DNA of 64,000 bases from Piezodorus guildinii. Taxonomy: Eukaryota > Arthropoda > Insecta > Hemiptera > Pentatomidae. Below, piece after piece: positions 46,801-58,917 of this stretch; the stretch's first letter is position 1; every line of letters starts with the position of its first letter. The stretch lies in NCBI GenBank assembly GCA_023052935.1, contig CM041292.1, positions 86,473,169 through 86,537,168 of the forward strand, written 5' to 3'. The position numbers and the translations under genes are program-made. Under the pieces are notes generated by a model. That model searched no databases and was not told the DNA's origin. It was given only the letters and a program-made list of their open reading frames with translations.

Positions 46801-47141
46801 TAATCGTGGATTAATTGTTGATAAAAACATGCTACATTCATTACTATTAATTTATACTAGTTAGGGGCCCATTTGTAGGAGACAGCCAGAATAATATATT
46901 TTCGTTTATCGAATGAAAATCACATTAGTTATTTCGGAAGTTACATTTGACTGTCTTGATTGGGGGTGATTACACTAATCGCCAGGAGTTACATTAGGTT
47001 AATGCGTACTTGATTTTGGACGAACATGTAACAATGTAACTTAATGTGATGATATTTGATTGTATTAAATACTCCTACTAGAGATACCGCGAAAATTTAC
47101 ATTATATTTTTTTCTCCTTTATTTCTTGCTAAAAGATATTT

Positions 47142-47400
47142 TGGTTCATTATTTTCAGTAATGAACCTTTGTAATCAACCAAACAAATAAGAAAAATACC
47201 CTACCCTTATCGCGGGTATAAGCGCGATAGCGCTTACATTTCAAGATACGTAGAAACCGAATTTAAAAAATTCGTTGTTTCTAATTAATAAAAAAATACC
47301 AAAATAATTGTCCTTAGTGATGTGTCATAGGGAATAAATTTCCTACAAAATGAAAAAAAAAAATTGAATTTGGTTTATAACCTACATAGTTTATAACTTT
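47142..47400 (+). repeat. Family D fragment
   Basis: Begins with the terminal hairpin GGTTCATTATTTTC / AGTAATGAACC and the AATCAACC segment. Contains TTTCAAGATACGTAGAA and ends near GAATTTGGTTTATAACC. Confidence 0.7.
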
Positions 47401-47520
47401 AAGTAGCTATTTTTTGTACATTGTTGATATTAAAATTCAAGACCACACTGTTCTGGTCATGATACGTGTACTTTAATTTTATTCCTAAAGGACTTTAGAT
47501 CCCAGGATAGAAAATACGTT

Positions 47521-48215
47521 TGGTTTATTATTTTCAGTAATGAACCGTTTGTAATCGAACCAACAAATAAAAAATCCCCACCTCTCAAATGTTTAGGGTT
47601 TGCGTTTAAAGTTACGTAGAACCCGAAAACAGAATTTTAAAACATCAGTTTCTGAGCCGTTCACGGTATTTTCACACACGGCAGATCACACACCGAAACT
47701 ACTGGATCAATTTTTGTTTTTAATTCTTCACAAAAATACTAGGGCATCTAACGATGATCCAAACACCTAGACTTTAATACGTTAACCACGTATCAGTGGT
47801 AATTTTTAAAATCGCAGCCGATTAAAAGTGATTTAATTCAATAACTCAGTTATTTTAGAAGACAGAGACAAAATTTAACCAAAAAATCGCGAATAATTAT
47901 GAAAAATGGAAATTTTGCCTATAAATACAACCATAACTCAGTTATTTTTGAAGATAGAGAAAAACATGCATATAGTTTTGGAATCAGTAAAGTGCGATAA
48001 ACAAAACAAAGGAAAAAAAATTGAAATGTTGCCTATATATACGCTTGCAACTCCGTTATTTTATGAAATTAACAATGGTCATATACCATTTTATTTTGGA
48101 TTATTAACGGCTTTTCATTTTAGCTAATTGCCTACTAATAGCTATATAAACAGTTATACTAAAATATTTTTATTTGGAAAAAATAAACCATTGTGTTATA
48201 ATTTGCAGCGTTTTT
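47521..48215 (+). repeat. Family D, most complete unsplit copy
   Basis: Starts with the hairpin GGTTTATTATTTTC / AGTAATGAACC, continues ACGTAGAACCCG, ACACACGGCAGATCACACAC, CACAAAAATACTAGGGCATC and three ATAACTCAGTTATTTT-type units, and ends near ATAATTTGCAGCG. It is the empty site that reveals the family A insertion at 3057. Confidence 0.8.
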
Positions 48216-48489
48216 ACAATTATGAACTTTTCTAATAAAACTTTAAAACAAAAGAATCTTTCTTTAAAATACATATATTCCTAATAAAGTATCTAGAATA
48301 TAAAAAAGTTACAGAAAAACTAATTATTAATTGTCTGTATAAAACGTGACTTAATCAGACAAATCACTCTAGTAACTGTTGTTATAATAAAATGTAGTCT
48401 ATTTTTAGTATTTTATTTATTTATCGTGAGTGGTAGTAAAGAATTTTCTGTAAAATATTTCGGATTTTCATCCGGATGTCGCCTTTATG

Positions 48490-48755
48490 TCGCTCCGGAT
48501 AGGCCATTTAGGCCATTAGATGCGTGTTGTAGTTGCCTAAGAATCTACACTGCGTTTGTTGATGATAAATTCTAGGATAGAGTCATCAGTAGCTAAGCTT
48601 ATTTTTGTGGCCACCAGTTGGCTGACGGGCATAACATACCCTGGGGAGAGATTGTGAGTTTAACCCATTTAATTATATCCTTGAAAAATTCATCAGGGGC
48701 GAGATTCTAACTCGCAACCTCTGGCGTGCTAGACACACAGCCACTGGCTTCCCTT
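48490..48755 (-). mobile_element. SINE-B, diverged
   Basis: On the minus strand GGGAAGCCAGTGGCTGTGTG head with box A-like TGGCTGTGTGTCTAGC, then a mutated box B (AGTTAGAATCTC). The body shares the GCTGACGGGCATAACATACC segment. Confidence 0.75.
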
Positions 48756-49735
48756 TGATTCTTGCTCGTGGCCTAGCTCAGTGGAAAAATTATATTGACG
48801 AAATAAATATATTATGGTCGTTGAGTGGATTTGCCAGGTTTACCTTGTGCTAAACAATTTGGAGCTCTTATGATAGTGGCAATAATTGGTTCCAATGTAG
48901 ATTTTTTTTTTTTTTTTTTTTTTTTTGTTTCGACGGCATTGTCTACAATTGGTAATAAAATATTTTGCCTTCTCTTACTTAGGTTTAATTAATGTTCTTA
49001 ACAAGATTAGGTATACACTGTCAGCTTAAAGCGTTGAAATTTCAAATTTTTCTTCAGCCTTCATAAATATACTCTTATTTAAATATCGCTTATTTTCTTT
49101 ATTATTTAAAATGCATCACATTTCCATATAGTTATTATTATAATTATTACTTTTACATTGAATTGAATTTTTTTTTAACGTAGTATTATTATTTTTAATT
49201 TGCCTTTGGGGAAATCCCCCATACAAATACAGTTGGTAATTGTTTGTAATACATAGTTACACATTTTTTTGATGTAGTTATGTATAACTGAGGATATTAT
49301 TGTAAAAATTATGATAAAATATTTGTACAAATGTATATACAATTAAAAGAATAAATAAAGAGAAAAAAAAACTCAATGAAGTTCGAATAAGAAAGTAAAA
49401 AAGAATATGTTTTTAAGAGACTTTTGCTTCTGCCATTTTTTTTTCAACTGAAAATAAACATAAATTGTATATTTGACAATAATAATAAATATATATATAC
49501 AATGTTTTGCTTCAAATAAACAACAAAAAATAAATAAAGAATAATAGAAAAGTAGTTTTAATCAAAGTACACTAAAATTCAATAATCAAAGTCAAGATAG
49601 GAGTGCAAGAAGAAAAAATATCTAATTTAAATATATATAAATTGTACGGTCAATATTAACTATCTATAATAAAGGATATTATTCTTAAAATGTTAGTTAG
49701 ATATAAATAGATATTTCTCATAGATTCGGTATTGG
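48756..49735. other. AT-rich, possible LINE 3' UTR debris
   Basis: T-run at 48901-48926. AATAAATAAAGAGAAAAAAAA at 49350-49371 looks like a LINE tail. No protein signal. Confidence 0.4.
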
Positions 49736-49739
49736 ATGT

Positions 49740-49915
49740 GGGTAATAATTAAGTGATTTGTAAACTATTGACATTTTTTATGTCAGGTTGGTAAAGCTGT
49801 CTGTAATCATCATATATTGGGCATTGTACTGGTAAATGAATAAGATCTTCCGGTAATTCGTAATTAGATAAAGTGCACAGGTTTTGCGGTTTAGTTAAAT
49901 GTGTTTGTTTATTGA
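49740..49915 (-). pseudogene. LINE C-terminal Cys/His region
   Basis: One open minus-strand frame reads IVNKQTHLTKPQNLCTLSNY, ELPEDLIHLPVQCPIYDDYR. The spacing of C, H and CP-x-Y-x-x-x-R is that of the terminal zinc-binding region after RNase H in I-group LINEs, with the first Cys pair reduced to one. Short remnant. Confidence 0.6.
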
Positions 49916-50039
49916 CTATTGTTTTGATAACATATTTACTTAACTATTTTAACGTAGTAAGAATTTAAGAGATATTCTGCCCTTAAATGAATGTCTCAAT
50001 TTTGAACTCTAATTACTGAGGTACGTAAGTTGTTGAAGG

Positions 50040-50250
50040 CTTACTCAGTTCTGCCTACTCGGTAACAACTTAAAGGCCTAGACTAGGAGGTAATCCTTGG
50101 CCAAAGAGGTCTTGGGGTTCCTCTCTTAGCCCCAATAATGCTATTGTTGTGGCGAGTCCTTCACGTCTTCCTCTGCCATTGTGTCATTGTGCCTTAAAGA
50201 ATCCTCTCATGCTCCCTGTTAGCTTTGATCCACAACCCCCCGTAATTTTT
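50040..50250. promoter_or_regulatory. Weak candidate regulatory island
   Basis: Balanced unique DNA between AT-rich flanks with no open frame. Confidence 0.25.
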
Positions 50251-50448
50251 CCGACATGGAAATTCAAAACGATTTATATTATATATTTATCTTTTGTTTT
50301 TTACTTCATTATAAAGAAATGAAGGATTTTTTTTTTTAAATATTTCATCAACTTATTCATGGTGTTTGAGTTCGGTATCCTCTACCATTGTAATACCTTA
50401 AGCTAAAAGAATCAATTTAAAATTCATTGATTTTTAAAATTCTTTTTA

Positions 50449-50575
50449 CACTTTTTATTCAGATATATTACAATCTGTCTCAGCTGGACAATAATAATAA
50501 TGATATAAGATTACATTCATACAATATTTACAGAATAAACTATGGTAAAGTCAAATTACATTTTTTAAAGACGGT
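50449..50575 (-). mobile_element. Jockey 3' UTR fragment
   Basis: TTATTCAGATATATTACAAT, then TGATATAAGATTACATTCAT and TATGGTAAAGTCAAATTAC, matching the UTRs at 11.1 and 57.0 kb. Confidence 0.7.
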
Positions 50576-50682
50576 GCTAATTATTACCCAATAATTTATT
50601 ATAACCTTATTATTACTAATATGTTTTCTCTATATTTTAAAATAACGGAGTTACAAGCGTATATATAGTCAAGATTTCAATT

Positions 50683-51562
50683 TTACTTTCGCTTACCTAT
50701 TTATGAAATATATTGGAAGGGAAAGTATTGCGATCGTAAAAATTTTCGGATTCCAGTTTTAAACGGAAATACACGTTTTAGGGTCCCCTGAATTTAAATA
50801 ACGAAGATCCACAAAAAGGTCTGTGTGTGTGTATGACCGTGTGTGGTAACGCCCGCGCGTAAACGGAAAGTCCTATGAAACTGAAATTTCATATTTAAGA
50901 CAACCATACTCCCGAAATGTTACAAACCTTTTTCATCAAAATCAGCTTAACAGAAGAGCCACCTTATACCATGCATTTTTCACCTTTTTAAGATTTTCTC
51001 AAAAACGGCTCTAACGATTTTGATTAAACTTGCTATATCGATGTAAAATTTAATGGGCTTTAACATCATGTAAGTTTCATTCTGATTGAATGAATGTCTG
51101 ACCAGGCTCAAATGCCGATATACTTTAATTTTGTATATTCTATAAAAATAACTATATTATCTTGTTAGCATTGATAAATAACAGCTAAATATTCAAGTTG
51201 AGCGAATTTGAAAAACAACTAAAGGAGAAAACTGCAAAAATATTTTTTTTAATGCAATTTTTTTTGTTTTTTAACATAAAAACAGTAATATACATGTATG
51301 ATATATCGTTAGAAAGCTAAAGATTTTAGAAAATATATTATCTCATACCCTAGCTTTTAAAAGTTAAAATTTAAAAGAGTTATGATAAGCCGATAAAATA
51401 AGTGATCATTTTAGATAATAATATAATCGATTTTTTAATAAAACACATGTCTCTATAGAAATTCATTTTTTAATGGTTTCACTCATTTTTATCTCTTATT
51501 GTATTTGAAAGTCGAATTGTATTTAATTGTATTGGAGGTAAGGGAAAGTCGTGTGCACCAGA
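50683..51562 (+). mobile_element. Family A element, complete (880 bp)
   Basis: TTACTTTCGCTTACC at the left, ATTGCGATCGTAAAAATTT, a TG microsatellite at 50821-50832, and GGAGGTAAGGGAAAGTCGTG, CACCAGA at the right, followed by a T-run. The GTTGCGCG segment before CACCAGA is deleted. Confidence 0.85.
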
Positions 51563-53040
51563 TTTTTTTTATCACTCTTTACTCATTCTAAAACTATATA
51601 CATATTTAATTAAAAGGTTTTACGCCTTATTTTTTAACGTTAATTTAGACAAAATCCTAAAAAATGCCTAATATTTAATAATCTGTGTATTCTCTTAACA
51701 GATGTCACCTCGCGGCCAAGTGCCGACATGGCATGTCGGAAAAATTGACACTTAAAAATGACACTAGAGACCAAAATGTTGGAATTAAAAAAAAAAAAAA
51801 TTATTTTTGATTGCCAAAAAATATTCGACAAGATGTTATTTAGGATCATCCTTAATCATAATCCTCTGCTTTAATTAAGCTCGTAATGTCATTCTACGGA
51901 ATTACCTGAATCAATATAATTGCCTCTCATTTATCTTCTCGTAGGACATTCTCAGTAATGGCTTCTAGTAATGATTTTATATTATATATTTATTTATATT
52001 ACATTTGTAACCTAACACCAATTTACAATCTCAAAATGTAACATAGTTACAGTACAAGATGTTTAACTACATAAATTATAAGTTTTAAATTTCATGTTGT
52101 TATTTGGGGAAATGAAAAAAAAAAAAAAAAATACATTTGTATTTTACTAAGTAATGATTTTTCTTTTGTATATTTCTTTTCCTTACATTGTTGCCTTAAT
52201 ACATAGATCTTCTTTTAGCATCAAGAGTTTTGATACTTATTCCTCTTAAAGAAAGTTTCTAGGCTGAGAGTTAAAATCAAAAGCTCCCAAAAAACGTACT
52301 AAGACAGAGGAGTGAAACATAACCATATTTTAATTATGAAGAACTTTGTTACGATTTATTGTTTTGACAATTTAAAATGAAAGTTGTTATTATCCTGATA
52401 ACCAAATTTATTTCGTCCAGATCCATAACGGTTAAGTCTTTCGAAAGTGCCATGTAATATAACCTTGGTTCCGACATGGACAGATGTTGGCTAACCGTGG
52501 TAAGGTTTGTCGGTTTTGTCTATGTTGTTTTTTCCACGTTTTACTACTCTCTACAGCTGCATCAGTAACAAATTATTAATTCCTTGGTGTATTATTGCCG
52601 GCAGTTAACTACAGATATAACAAGGGGTTAAATTAAATGTTGAGTCGTTATTGCTATGTTAATTATACATATAATGAGCATGTTATGAAAATAAACCATG
52701 TGATTAACTAGGTATTCTTTTTGTTTTATCTTTTCCAGTGTGTTCTGTATAACAAGGACTGTTTAGTGAATAATTTGCTCACCACATCCCAATCAGTTAA
52801 AATTTATAACTGTGTGTAATTTTAATACAGTTTGCAGTCAATTCATGAGCAGTATATCTTGCTAATATTGTCTAACCTCATTTTGATGATCATGATATTT
52901 TATAGTTTAATTTATAATTTATTTTATCTCAATGTTATCAATATTGCCAATTAGCCTTTCATTTCAAAGATTGAACCATCCAACAGTAACATCTTTAGTT
53001 TTATTTGTGATTTTTTCTAAAATTTTATTTTATTACTTTA
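51563..53040. other. No gene recognised
   Basis: AT-rich. A possible retroelement tail (A-run 52112-52129) is the only structure. Confidence 0.45.
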
Positions 53041-53349
53041 CAGATGCTTTGACAGTACAATGGTATTTGCTATATGCTTATGCAATTAGCAAATATGCTA
53101 ACAAATGATGTAAGTGCGAAACTTGATAAAATAGATTAAAAAACAAAACAAATAACTATCAGTATATCAGGTCTCTTGCCAGCGCCTGGATAGTCTTCTG
53201 GGTGGATTATATGGGTTCGTGGCAGTTGATAGGTTTTGAGTCAGCGGGTTTGAATTTAGGGTCAGTTTGTCATGAAACTTATTGTAGCGATCAGTGGCAG
53301 TTGCAATGACGAATTGTAGTCCAGGTCAGCATGTAGTGCCTCGTTAGAT

Positions 53350-54105
53350 AAAAAAGGGGCATTTTTACTTTTTTACAATAGGGCATTATTACTTACAATT
53401 TTTCTAAGTAATTTTGATTAAATATTGGATAATTTTGATGTTTGCCTTTTTTGCAGTTCCCCATAACTCGATGCCATAAGTCCAAATTGGTTTTATCAGT
53501 ACTTTATAAATAGCTAATTTGTTTATCAATAATAATTTTGAACGTTTGTCTATTAATTTCGAAAGAAGTCCATTTTGTTGATTCAATTATTTTCATTTTC
53601 ATTTGAAGTGGTATGTCCATGTCAGTCGTTTATCAAGGTAAAGCCTAAATAACGTACTGTGTCCGAAACTGGTATTCGTATACTATTGTAAAAGACCTGA
53701 GGGCAGGAGTCATATTTTAGAGAAATTGTGAAGGAGGCTCTTTGATTATTTTTTTTTTATTATTTTTTATTTTTTTTTTTGTCCAGACGGTCTTAGAGTG
53801 CCTGAGAAGCTTTAGAGGCATCTTTGTTGAATGTCAGGATAGCTGAACGTCAGTAAAGGTTGCTGTAAGTGTTTTTTTAAGTAAGTAAGGTTTCTGGATG
53901 CTGTGGGATGTTAGAGCAATATACGTTTAACAGTGTTGGACCTAATACGCTTCCTGAAAATTATTTGATTTATATTGCACTTTAATTCTCTCATTAATAT
54001 TTGGTTAAATGAATTTGAGTGCCATGAATTCCATCGCCTTGCATTTATTATACACGAATTGATGAGGATAAGCCAACTTGCATTCGGGACCACAGAGATC
54101 TCGGC
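53350..54105 (-). pseudogene. Jockey LINE reverse transcriptase, palm to thumb
   Basis: The most extensive RT remnant of the window, read on the minus strand with several frameshifts. In order: SWLILINSC (before the palm), GSVLGPTLLNVYCSNIPQHP (motif with the GSVLGP turn), ETLLT, a stretch where the FADD box is reduced to FTD, KDASKASQAL, RASFTISLKYDSCPQVFYNS, IRIPVSDTVRYLGFT, LDKRLTWT, then NGLLSKLIDKRSKLLLINKL and KPIWTYGIELWGTAKKANI. Catalytic aspartates are lost. No 3' UTR is attached. Confidence 0.85.
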
Positions 54106-54375
54106 TTTTCTGATTTAATTTATCTTATTTGTTATAATTTAACTATTCCCTTGTTTATTATAGGTTATTATCTCATTTTTCAGACTTGCATGATTGTGTT
54201 CGTTATTCTGGGAGAGATATCTCTCTGCACCTGGAATTTATATCGTTTCGATTAATAGAAAAAGGTTGAGGGTTATTCATTTTATAGGGGAAAACTTTAT
54301 CATTCGTTCGTTTTATTACGAACTTTGAATTTTTATTGTATAGATAAAAATTGAACGCTGTATCTCTGTAGTGAG

Positions 54376-54645
54376 GTTGGGTTTATTTATTTAACGTCAC
54401 TTGATGCAACTGTGGCTAATCGGACAATGTCTACAGTGCAATCCAAAATTTCAGCTATCCAGTTTTAATTAGGATAGGGATCTTTACGAGTACATGACAT
54501 CGCACATGCTCGGGACCACCTCCGAAGAACGGTTCAACCCAGATTTTTTACTCCTTTTAAAAATCCTAGGGCCATCAGCCGAGTTTGAATCCGCGACCTT
54601 GTGCATAGAAGGCTGTTTCTAGGCACTACACCACAGATGACCCCC
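54376..54645 (-). mobile_element. SINE-A, diverged full-length copy
   Basis: Tail TTTATTTATTTAACGTCACT at the left, box B inverse GAGTTTGAATCC at 54582-54593, and head GGGTCATCTGTGG-like at the right. Confidence 0.8.
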
Positions 54646-55296
54646 ATCTCGGTAGGTACTTAACTTTTAAAATTTGATTATCTTTGCAATGAAATGTTTT
54701 AGAAAGAGTTATAAGATCTAAAATATCTACTTTGGCTTTCCCTGCCTTTTAATTTGTACATGTTTCTTGAATAAGAAAACTTGGATTCTCGACTGTAGGG
54801 AACATTAATATAATTTAATGCTTTGTAACTTTGGGACGAGTGTATACATTGTCTATTTAATATTCATCAATTCTCATAAACAGTTACTTTGCTCGTACAG
54901 ATTGGTTTTCTTGTTTTTTTAATATTGTAAATCATACCAGAGGAACAAATAGGAATCAAATTTGCTTTGCTAAGTACGTTTTCATCATAATGTTTCATTT
55001 TTTTCCCCAAGAGAGGTGTTGAGGAAGCAATACTGACCTATGAATTCTTTAGATTTTTATTTATTTATTCATTGATACATGCAATCCACAACAAGTTTGC
55101 CGACGTAATATATTGCTATTTCAAATATATTACCAATAACAGTTCATAGTTAGATAGATTGAGAAGGTAAGATGTATGACAGGTAGGTAGGCATATGGAG
55201 AAGGCTAATAAATGAAGTGACAAACATAATTCAATTGCAATAAAAATAATACAGGGAAAAAAAATTTAAATAATAAGTATAAATTATGTATACACA
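54646..55296. other. No gene recognised
   Basis: AT-rich unique DNA. Confidence 0.45.
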
Positions 55297-56054
55297 TATT
55301 ATAGAGCTGAAGAGTTTGTGTGAACGCGCTTGTCTCAGAAACTGCTGGTTTTAATTAAAAAATTCTTTTTGTGTTGGATAGTCCATTTATCGAGAAAGGC
55401 TATATAACATCACGCTGCAACCAATACGTGTAAAGAATCAGTGGAAAAACGGGGAAAATTAACCTCGCACTCCAATGATTTACCTTTAAATTTAAAAAAA
55501 ATTCAAGTTCCCGTTAAGTTATCTTTTGCCCTCTACAATTAACAAATAACAGAGGCAAACATTTTAACACGTAGGAATCGATTTACGTCAAGACTTCTTT
55601 TCACTCGGCCAACTACATGTCGCATTGTCAAGTTCGGGTTGTGGAGAAATTCAGTATGTTCTTTTGCCACAAAAAATAAAACTGAAAATATCAAGTACTT
55701 TAAAATATATTCTTTTAAAAACTTCTTAATCGTTAATAATAACCTTAATATGTATAAAACGGGGAAAATTAACCTCTCATCCCAATGATTCCAAATGATT
55801 TACCTTTTAATTTTAAAATAATTCTATTTCACCTTAATTCATCATTAAAACAATTAATAAATCACTGGGGCAATCATTTAAACACGTAGTATCGATTTAC
55901 GTCAAGATCGGGTTGCGGAGAAAATCAGTATGTTCTTCTGCCAAAAGAAAATAAAACTAAAAATGTCATTTAGGCAGAAGTACTGTAAAATATATTCTTT
56001 TAAAAACGTCTTCTTAGCGACCATAATAATAGAAATTGACGCGGCAACAGCTAG
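55297..56054 (+). mobile_element. Non-autonomous Helitron-like element with an internal tandem duplication
   Basis: GAAGAGTTTGTGTGAACGCG and TGTTGGATAGTCCATTTATC, AACATCACGCTGC are words widespread in arthropod genomes. The right end GACGCGGCAACAGCTAG followed by T fits a Helitron CTAG terminus. A unit of about 311 bp, beginning AAAACGGGGAAAATTAACCTC at 55445 and again at 55756, is present twice; the second copy is shortened. No protein encoded. Confidence 0.65.
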
Positions 56055-56137
56055 TTCATGATAAAATAATAATAAGCGTAGCTTTGGAACTTTAGATCGT
56101 TTTATATAATTTATTTATTTTTAGATAATCAAATAAA

Positions 56138-56395
56138 TTTGGGATGTATGTACTGTTGTCATTTAATAAAGTATTTAAATGATATGGAAGGTCGACACCT
56201 ATCAGTTGCCTGCAGTCTGTCAGTAACTGTTTTATGGTGATAGCTACGTTACACTGTTCACAGTAAGGTCTTAGTGTTCCAGTCAGTAAATGTGGTGGGT
56301 TAGTCGTGAGTGTCCTATTCTGAGTCTTGTTAATAAGACTTCCTCTCTTCTGTTATTTATGCTTTTTGTTAGCTCTGAAGCATTGTTTAGTATTT
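56138..56395 (-). pseudogene. I-group LINE C-terminus after RNase H
   Basis: The minus strand reads NNASELTKSINNRREEVLLT, RLRIGHSRLTH. After one frameshift it continues HLLTGTLRPYCEQCNVAITI and KQLLTDCRQLIGVDLPYHLN. RLRIGH...LTH...CxxC...LLxxC is the closing region of I/R1-type LINEs. It is unlike the fragment at 49.8 kb, so a distinct copy or family. Confidence 0.75.
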
Positions 56396-56489
56396 ACATT
56401 AAATAATTTTAACACATTTAATTTTAAGTCATGGCGTTAACGATAGTGATGACTTATAGTGTAATTAAGTATAGATCTTTAGGAAAACA

Positions 56490-56900
56490 ATCGAAGAAAT
56501 TCTTTCTTTTTTTTCGCAAGGAACAATCCTTTATGCCTTGCGCTTCTCGGAATCTGGTGGACTCATCTGCCCCGACTAATGATGACGGTTAATTATTATT
56601 TGGAGTTGACCTCCTATAAATTACGGTTAATGAATGTCTTTATTGGGACAAATTACGGTGGTATATATCATAATGACTAATTCCCAGCGGATGGCAGGTG
56701 ACCGCGATAAGGCTGCTTTATTCCTTCCTCGGGTAATTAATACAGGGTCGTCAGTCCTCAGTTGCCTTTTACATTTATGACTCCTCTTTATGATTTATCC
56801 TCTCTCCCGCGTCCTCCCTTATTTATCGCTCTGTCTATGAGCTGATCCTATTTGTAGGATCGCCATGCTCTCAGCATTAAATCACTGCCCATAGTCTAGG
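56490..56900. promoter_or_regulatory. Candidate cis-regulatory island
   Basis: CCGACTAATGATGACGGTTAATTATTATTTGG, TTACGGTTAATG, TGACTAATTCCCAGCGG, CTCGGGTAATTAATACAGGG. Repeated GGTTAAT/GGTAATTAAT cores with spacing of 40-90 bp, in a balanced unique block. Confidence 0.45.
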
Positions 56901-56999
56901 GCTCGTAAAGTGAAGATTGGCATTAGTTTTTCGCAGATTAACTCAATAAGAATGGTGTTATTTATTTTGTGTGATCTAATCCTCTGGTCTATACTATGT

Positions 57000-57118
57000 T
57001 TTTTGTTAAATATATTTATTGAGATATATTACAATTAGTCTCTAAATGAACAGTAGTAATATTGATATGAGACTACATTCACAGAATATGTACAGAAAAT
57101 AAAGTCGAACCACTTAAA

Positions 57119-57178
<60 letters not shown>

Positions 57179-57690
57179 AAAAAACAAATAAACATTAAAA
57201 AAATAAGAAAAAAACTACAACCTAAAATTGAGATAAATACTGAGTGAGAAACGAATTAACATCATACACACAATCATAACTATATACAATATTTACAATT
57301 CACTAAAGGAACTCCAGATTGGGCATTACCCTCCACTTGTAGAGGGAAAAGCGGAATCGAAGAGATCCCATCGCCTCTATCTCAGCCGAGTCGCTGGTGT
57401 CACCAGTCAGGGGAGGCTGAGCTATGGCGCAATATCCCTTAAAAAATACAGTACATGAGTGAAAATCTGTCCAGTGTCAGAACTCCAATATGAATGTTTA
57501 CAAAAGTCCCGCGGCCACTGCAATTTTAATCTTCGAGGAGGATTGTAGGGATAGGTGGAGCTAGATATTGATTTTGCAACAGTTAGGATGATGAGATAGG
57601 TTCTGATAAAATTTGAAATTTGATTGGCACCAGGTCCCTAAAATAAATGGAATATTAAGGTCCACCAAAGTTCAAGTCCGTAGGTACTGT
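57000..57690 (-). pseudogene. Jockey LINE 3' UTR plus deleted ORF2 C-terminus
   Basis: UTR from ATTTATTGAGATATATTACA (57010) through a (TA)n expansion (57121-57176) to about 57525. Then the minus strand reads NPPRRLKLQWPRDF and, upstream, YGLELW joined by a deletion directly to the DLNIP-like segment. It aligns with 11103-11900 over the UTR. Confidence 0.8.
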
Positions 57691-57791
57691 ACTGTACTGT
57701 CCATATATTTATGTATTGTATAATAGTAATTTGTTGTCAACTGTTGATGAAATTATTGTTAAGTATTCTGTAAACTAGATTTTTAATAATA

Positions 57792-58912
57792 TTACTTTAT
57801 CTTATCCATATATGTAATATATAGCAAAGGAAGTATTGCGATCGTGAAAATTTTCTAATTTCAAGTTTTTAATGGAAATACACGTTTTAGGGTCCTGCAT
57901 TAACTAAGTCGCGCGAAAAGGTCTTTTTCTCTACTTAAAATAAGGCGGTCCTTTTAAGTGGCAGTTTGAACTATTATCTTTAAGAAGATAAAGGGTATAT
58001 TTTTCCTCTTTTATCTTTGAGGTATATCAACTCTTGTATTACGTAAACCTAAATTACCTCTCATAACAATTTATTTTGGAAAATATCATTTATCTGGCCC
58101 TGAAGAAAACTTAAAGGAAAAACATTTATCAAATTTATATGCAGATAAGAAACATGCGTATGTACTATGAAGAGAAACGAAAAGATTCTTAATTTTAAAA
58201 GAAAAAGATAATTCTGAATTTAGGATATATAAGTTATCGTGTAAACTAGTAACAGAAGAGCCACTTTGTGGTTGTTTATTTATTTATTTCACGTCTCTTT
58301 TATGCTACTGTGGCTAAGCGGACGATGCTACACTGGGAGTCCTAAAATTTGTCTATCCAGGTTTAATTAGGGATCTTTAACGAGTACCTGACATCGTACA
58401 GGCTCAGGACCACCTTTTCACGTCCCCTCCGAGGAGGGACGGCATAAGTATGGATTTTTTACTCCCATTAAAACTTCCCAAGACCACCTACGGGTTTGAA
58501 CCCGTGACCTCTGGCATAGGCGGTTTATGCTAGCCACCATGCTATAGGTGATCCCGAAGAGCCTCTTTAACCTTGCAATTAGCATTCTTTTATGACTTTC
58601 ATTAAAACGGCTCTTAACGATTTGAATTAAACTCCAAATGCTGGTATGAAAATTGTATAGACTTTAATATCATGTAGGTTCCATACTCTTTAAAATAGTC
58701 TTACAGAAAGCTCTATGCTCATATTTAAAATTTTCTCCTTCCAAAACAACTTTATTTTTGTAAATTAAAAAAATAAACGGACTAAATTATCTTTTTAAAC
58801 GTTCATTAAAATACAGGAAAATATTGTATATAAGTTGAACGAATTTTATATCGAACAGTAGAAAAGAGCGAAAATATTTTATCTAATTTTTTTATGTAAC
58901 GTTTAGATTCAT
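57792..58912 (+). mobile_element. Family A element, 3'-truncated, carrying a SINE-A
   Basis: TTACTTTATCTTATCCATAT start, AAGTATTGCGATCGTGAAAA, then a diverged 57935-58250 segment. The family resumes after the SINE with TTAAAACGGCTCTTAACGAT and stops near TTATGTAACGTTTAGATTC. Confidence 0.7.
58255..58567 (-). mobile_element. SINE-A inserted in family A
   Basis: Tail TTTATTTATTTCACGTCTCT, body CTGACATCGTACAGGCTC, box B inverse GGGTTTGAACCC (58492-58503). GAAGAGCCACTTTG-like sequence on the left and GAAGAGCCTCTTTA on the right are the probable target duplication. Confidence 0.85.
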
Positions 58913-58917
58913 GTGAA

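Noticed and set aside
53044..53109. Possible 66-nt exon between a good acceptor (TTACTTTACAG) and GTAAGTG
   Set aside because: All three frames contain a stop, the composition is that of the AT-rich surroundings, and it lacks the GTAAGTATA/CATGT architecture of the other modules.
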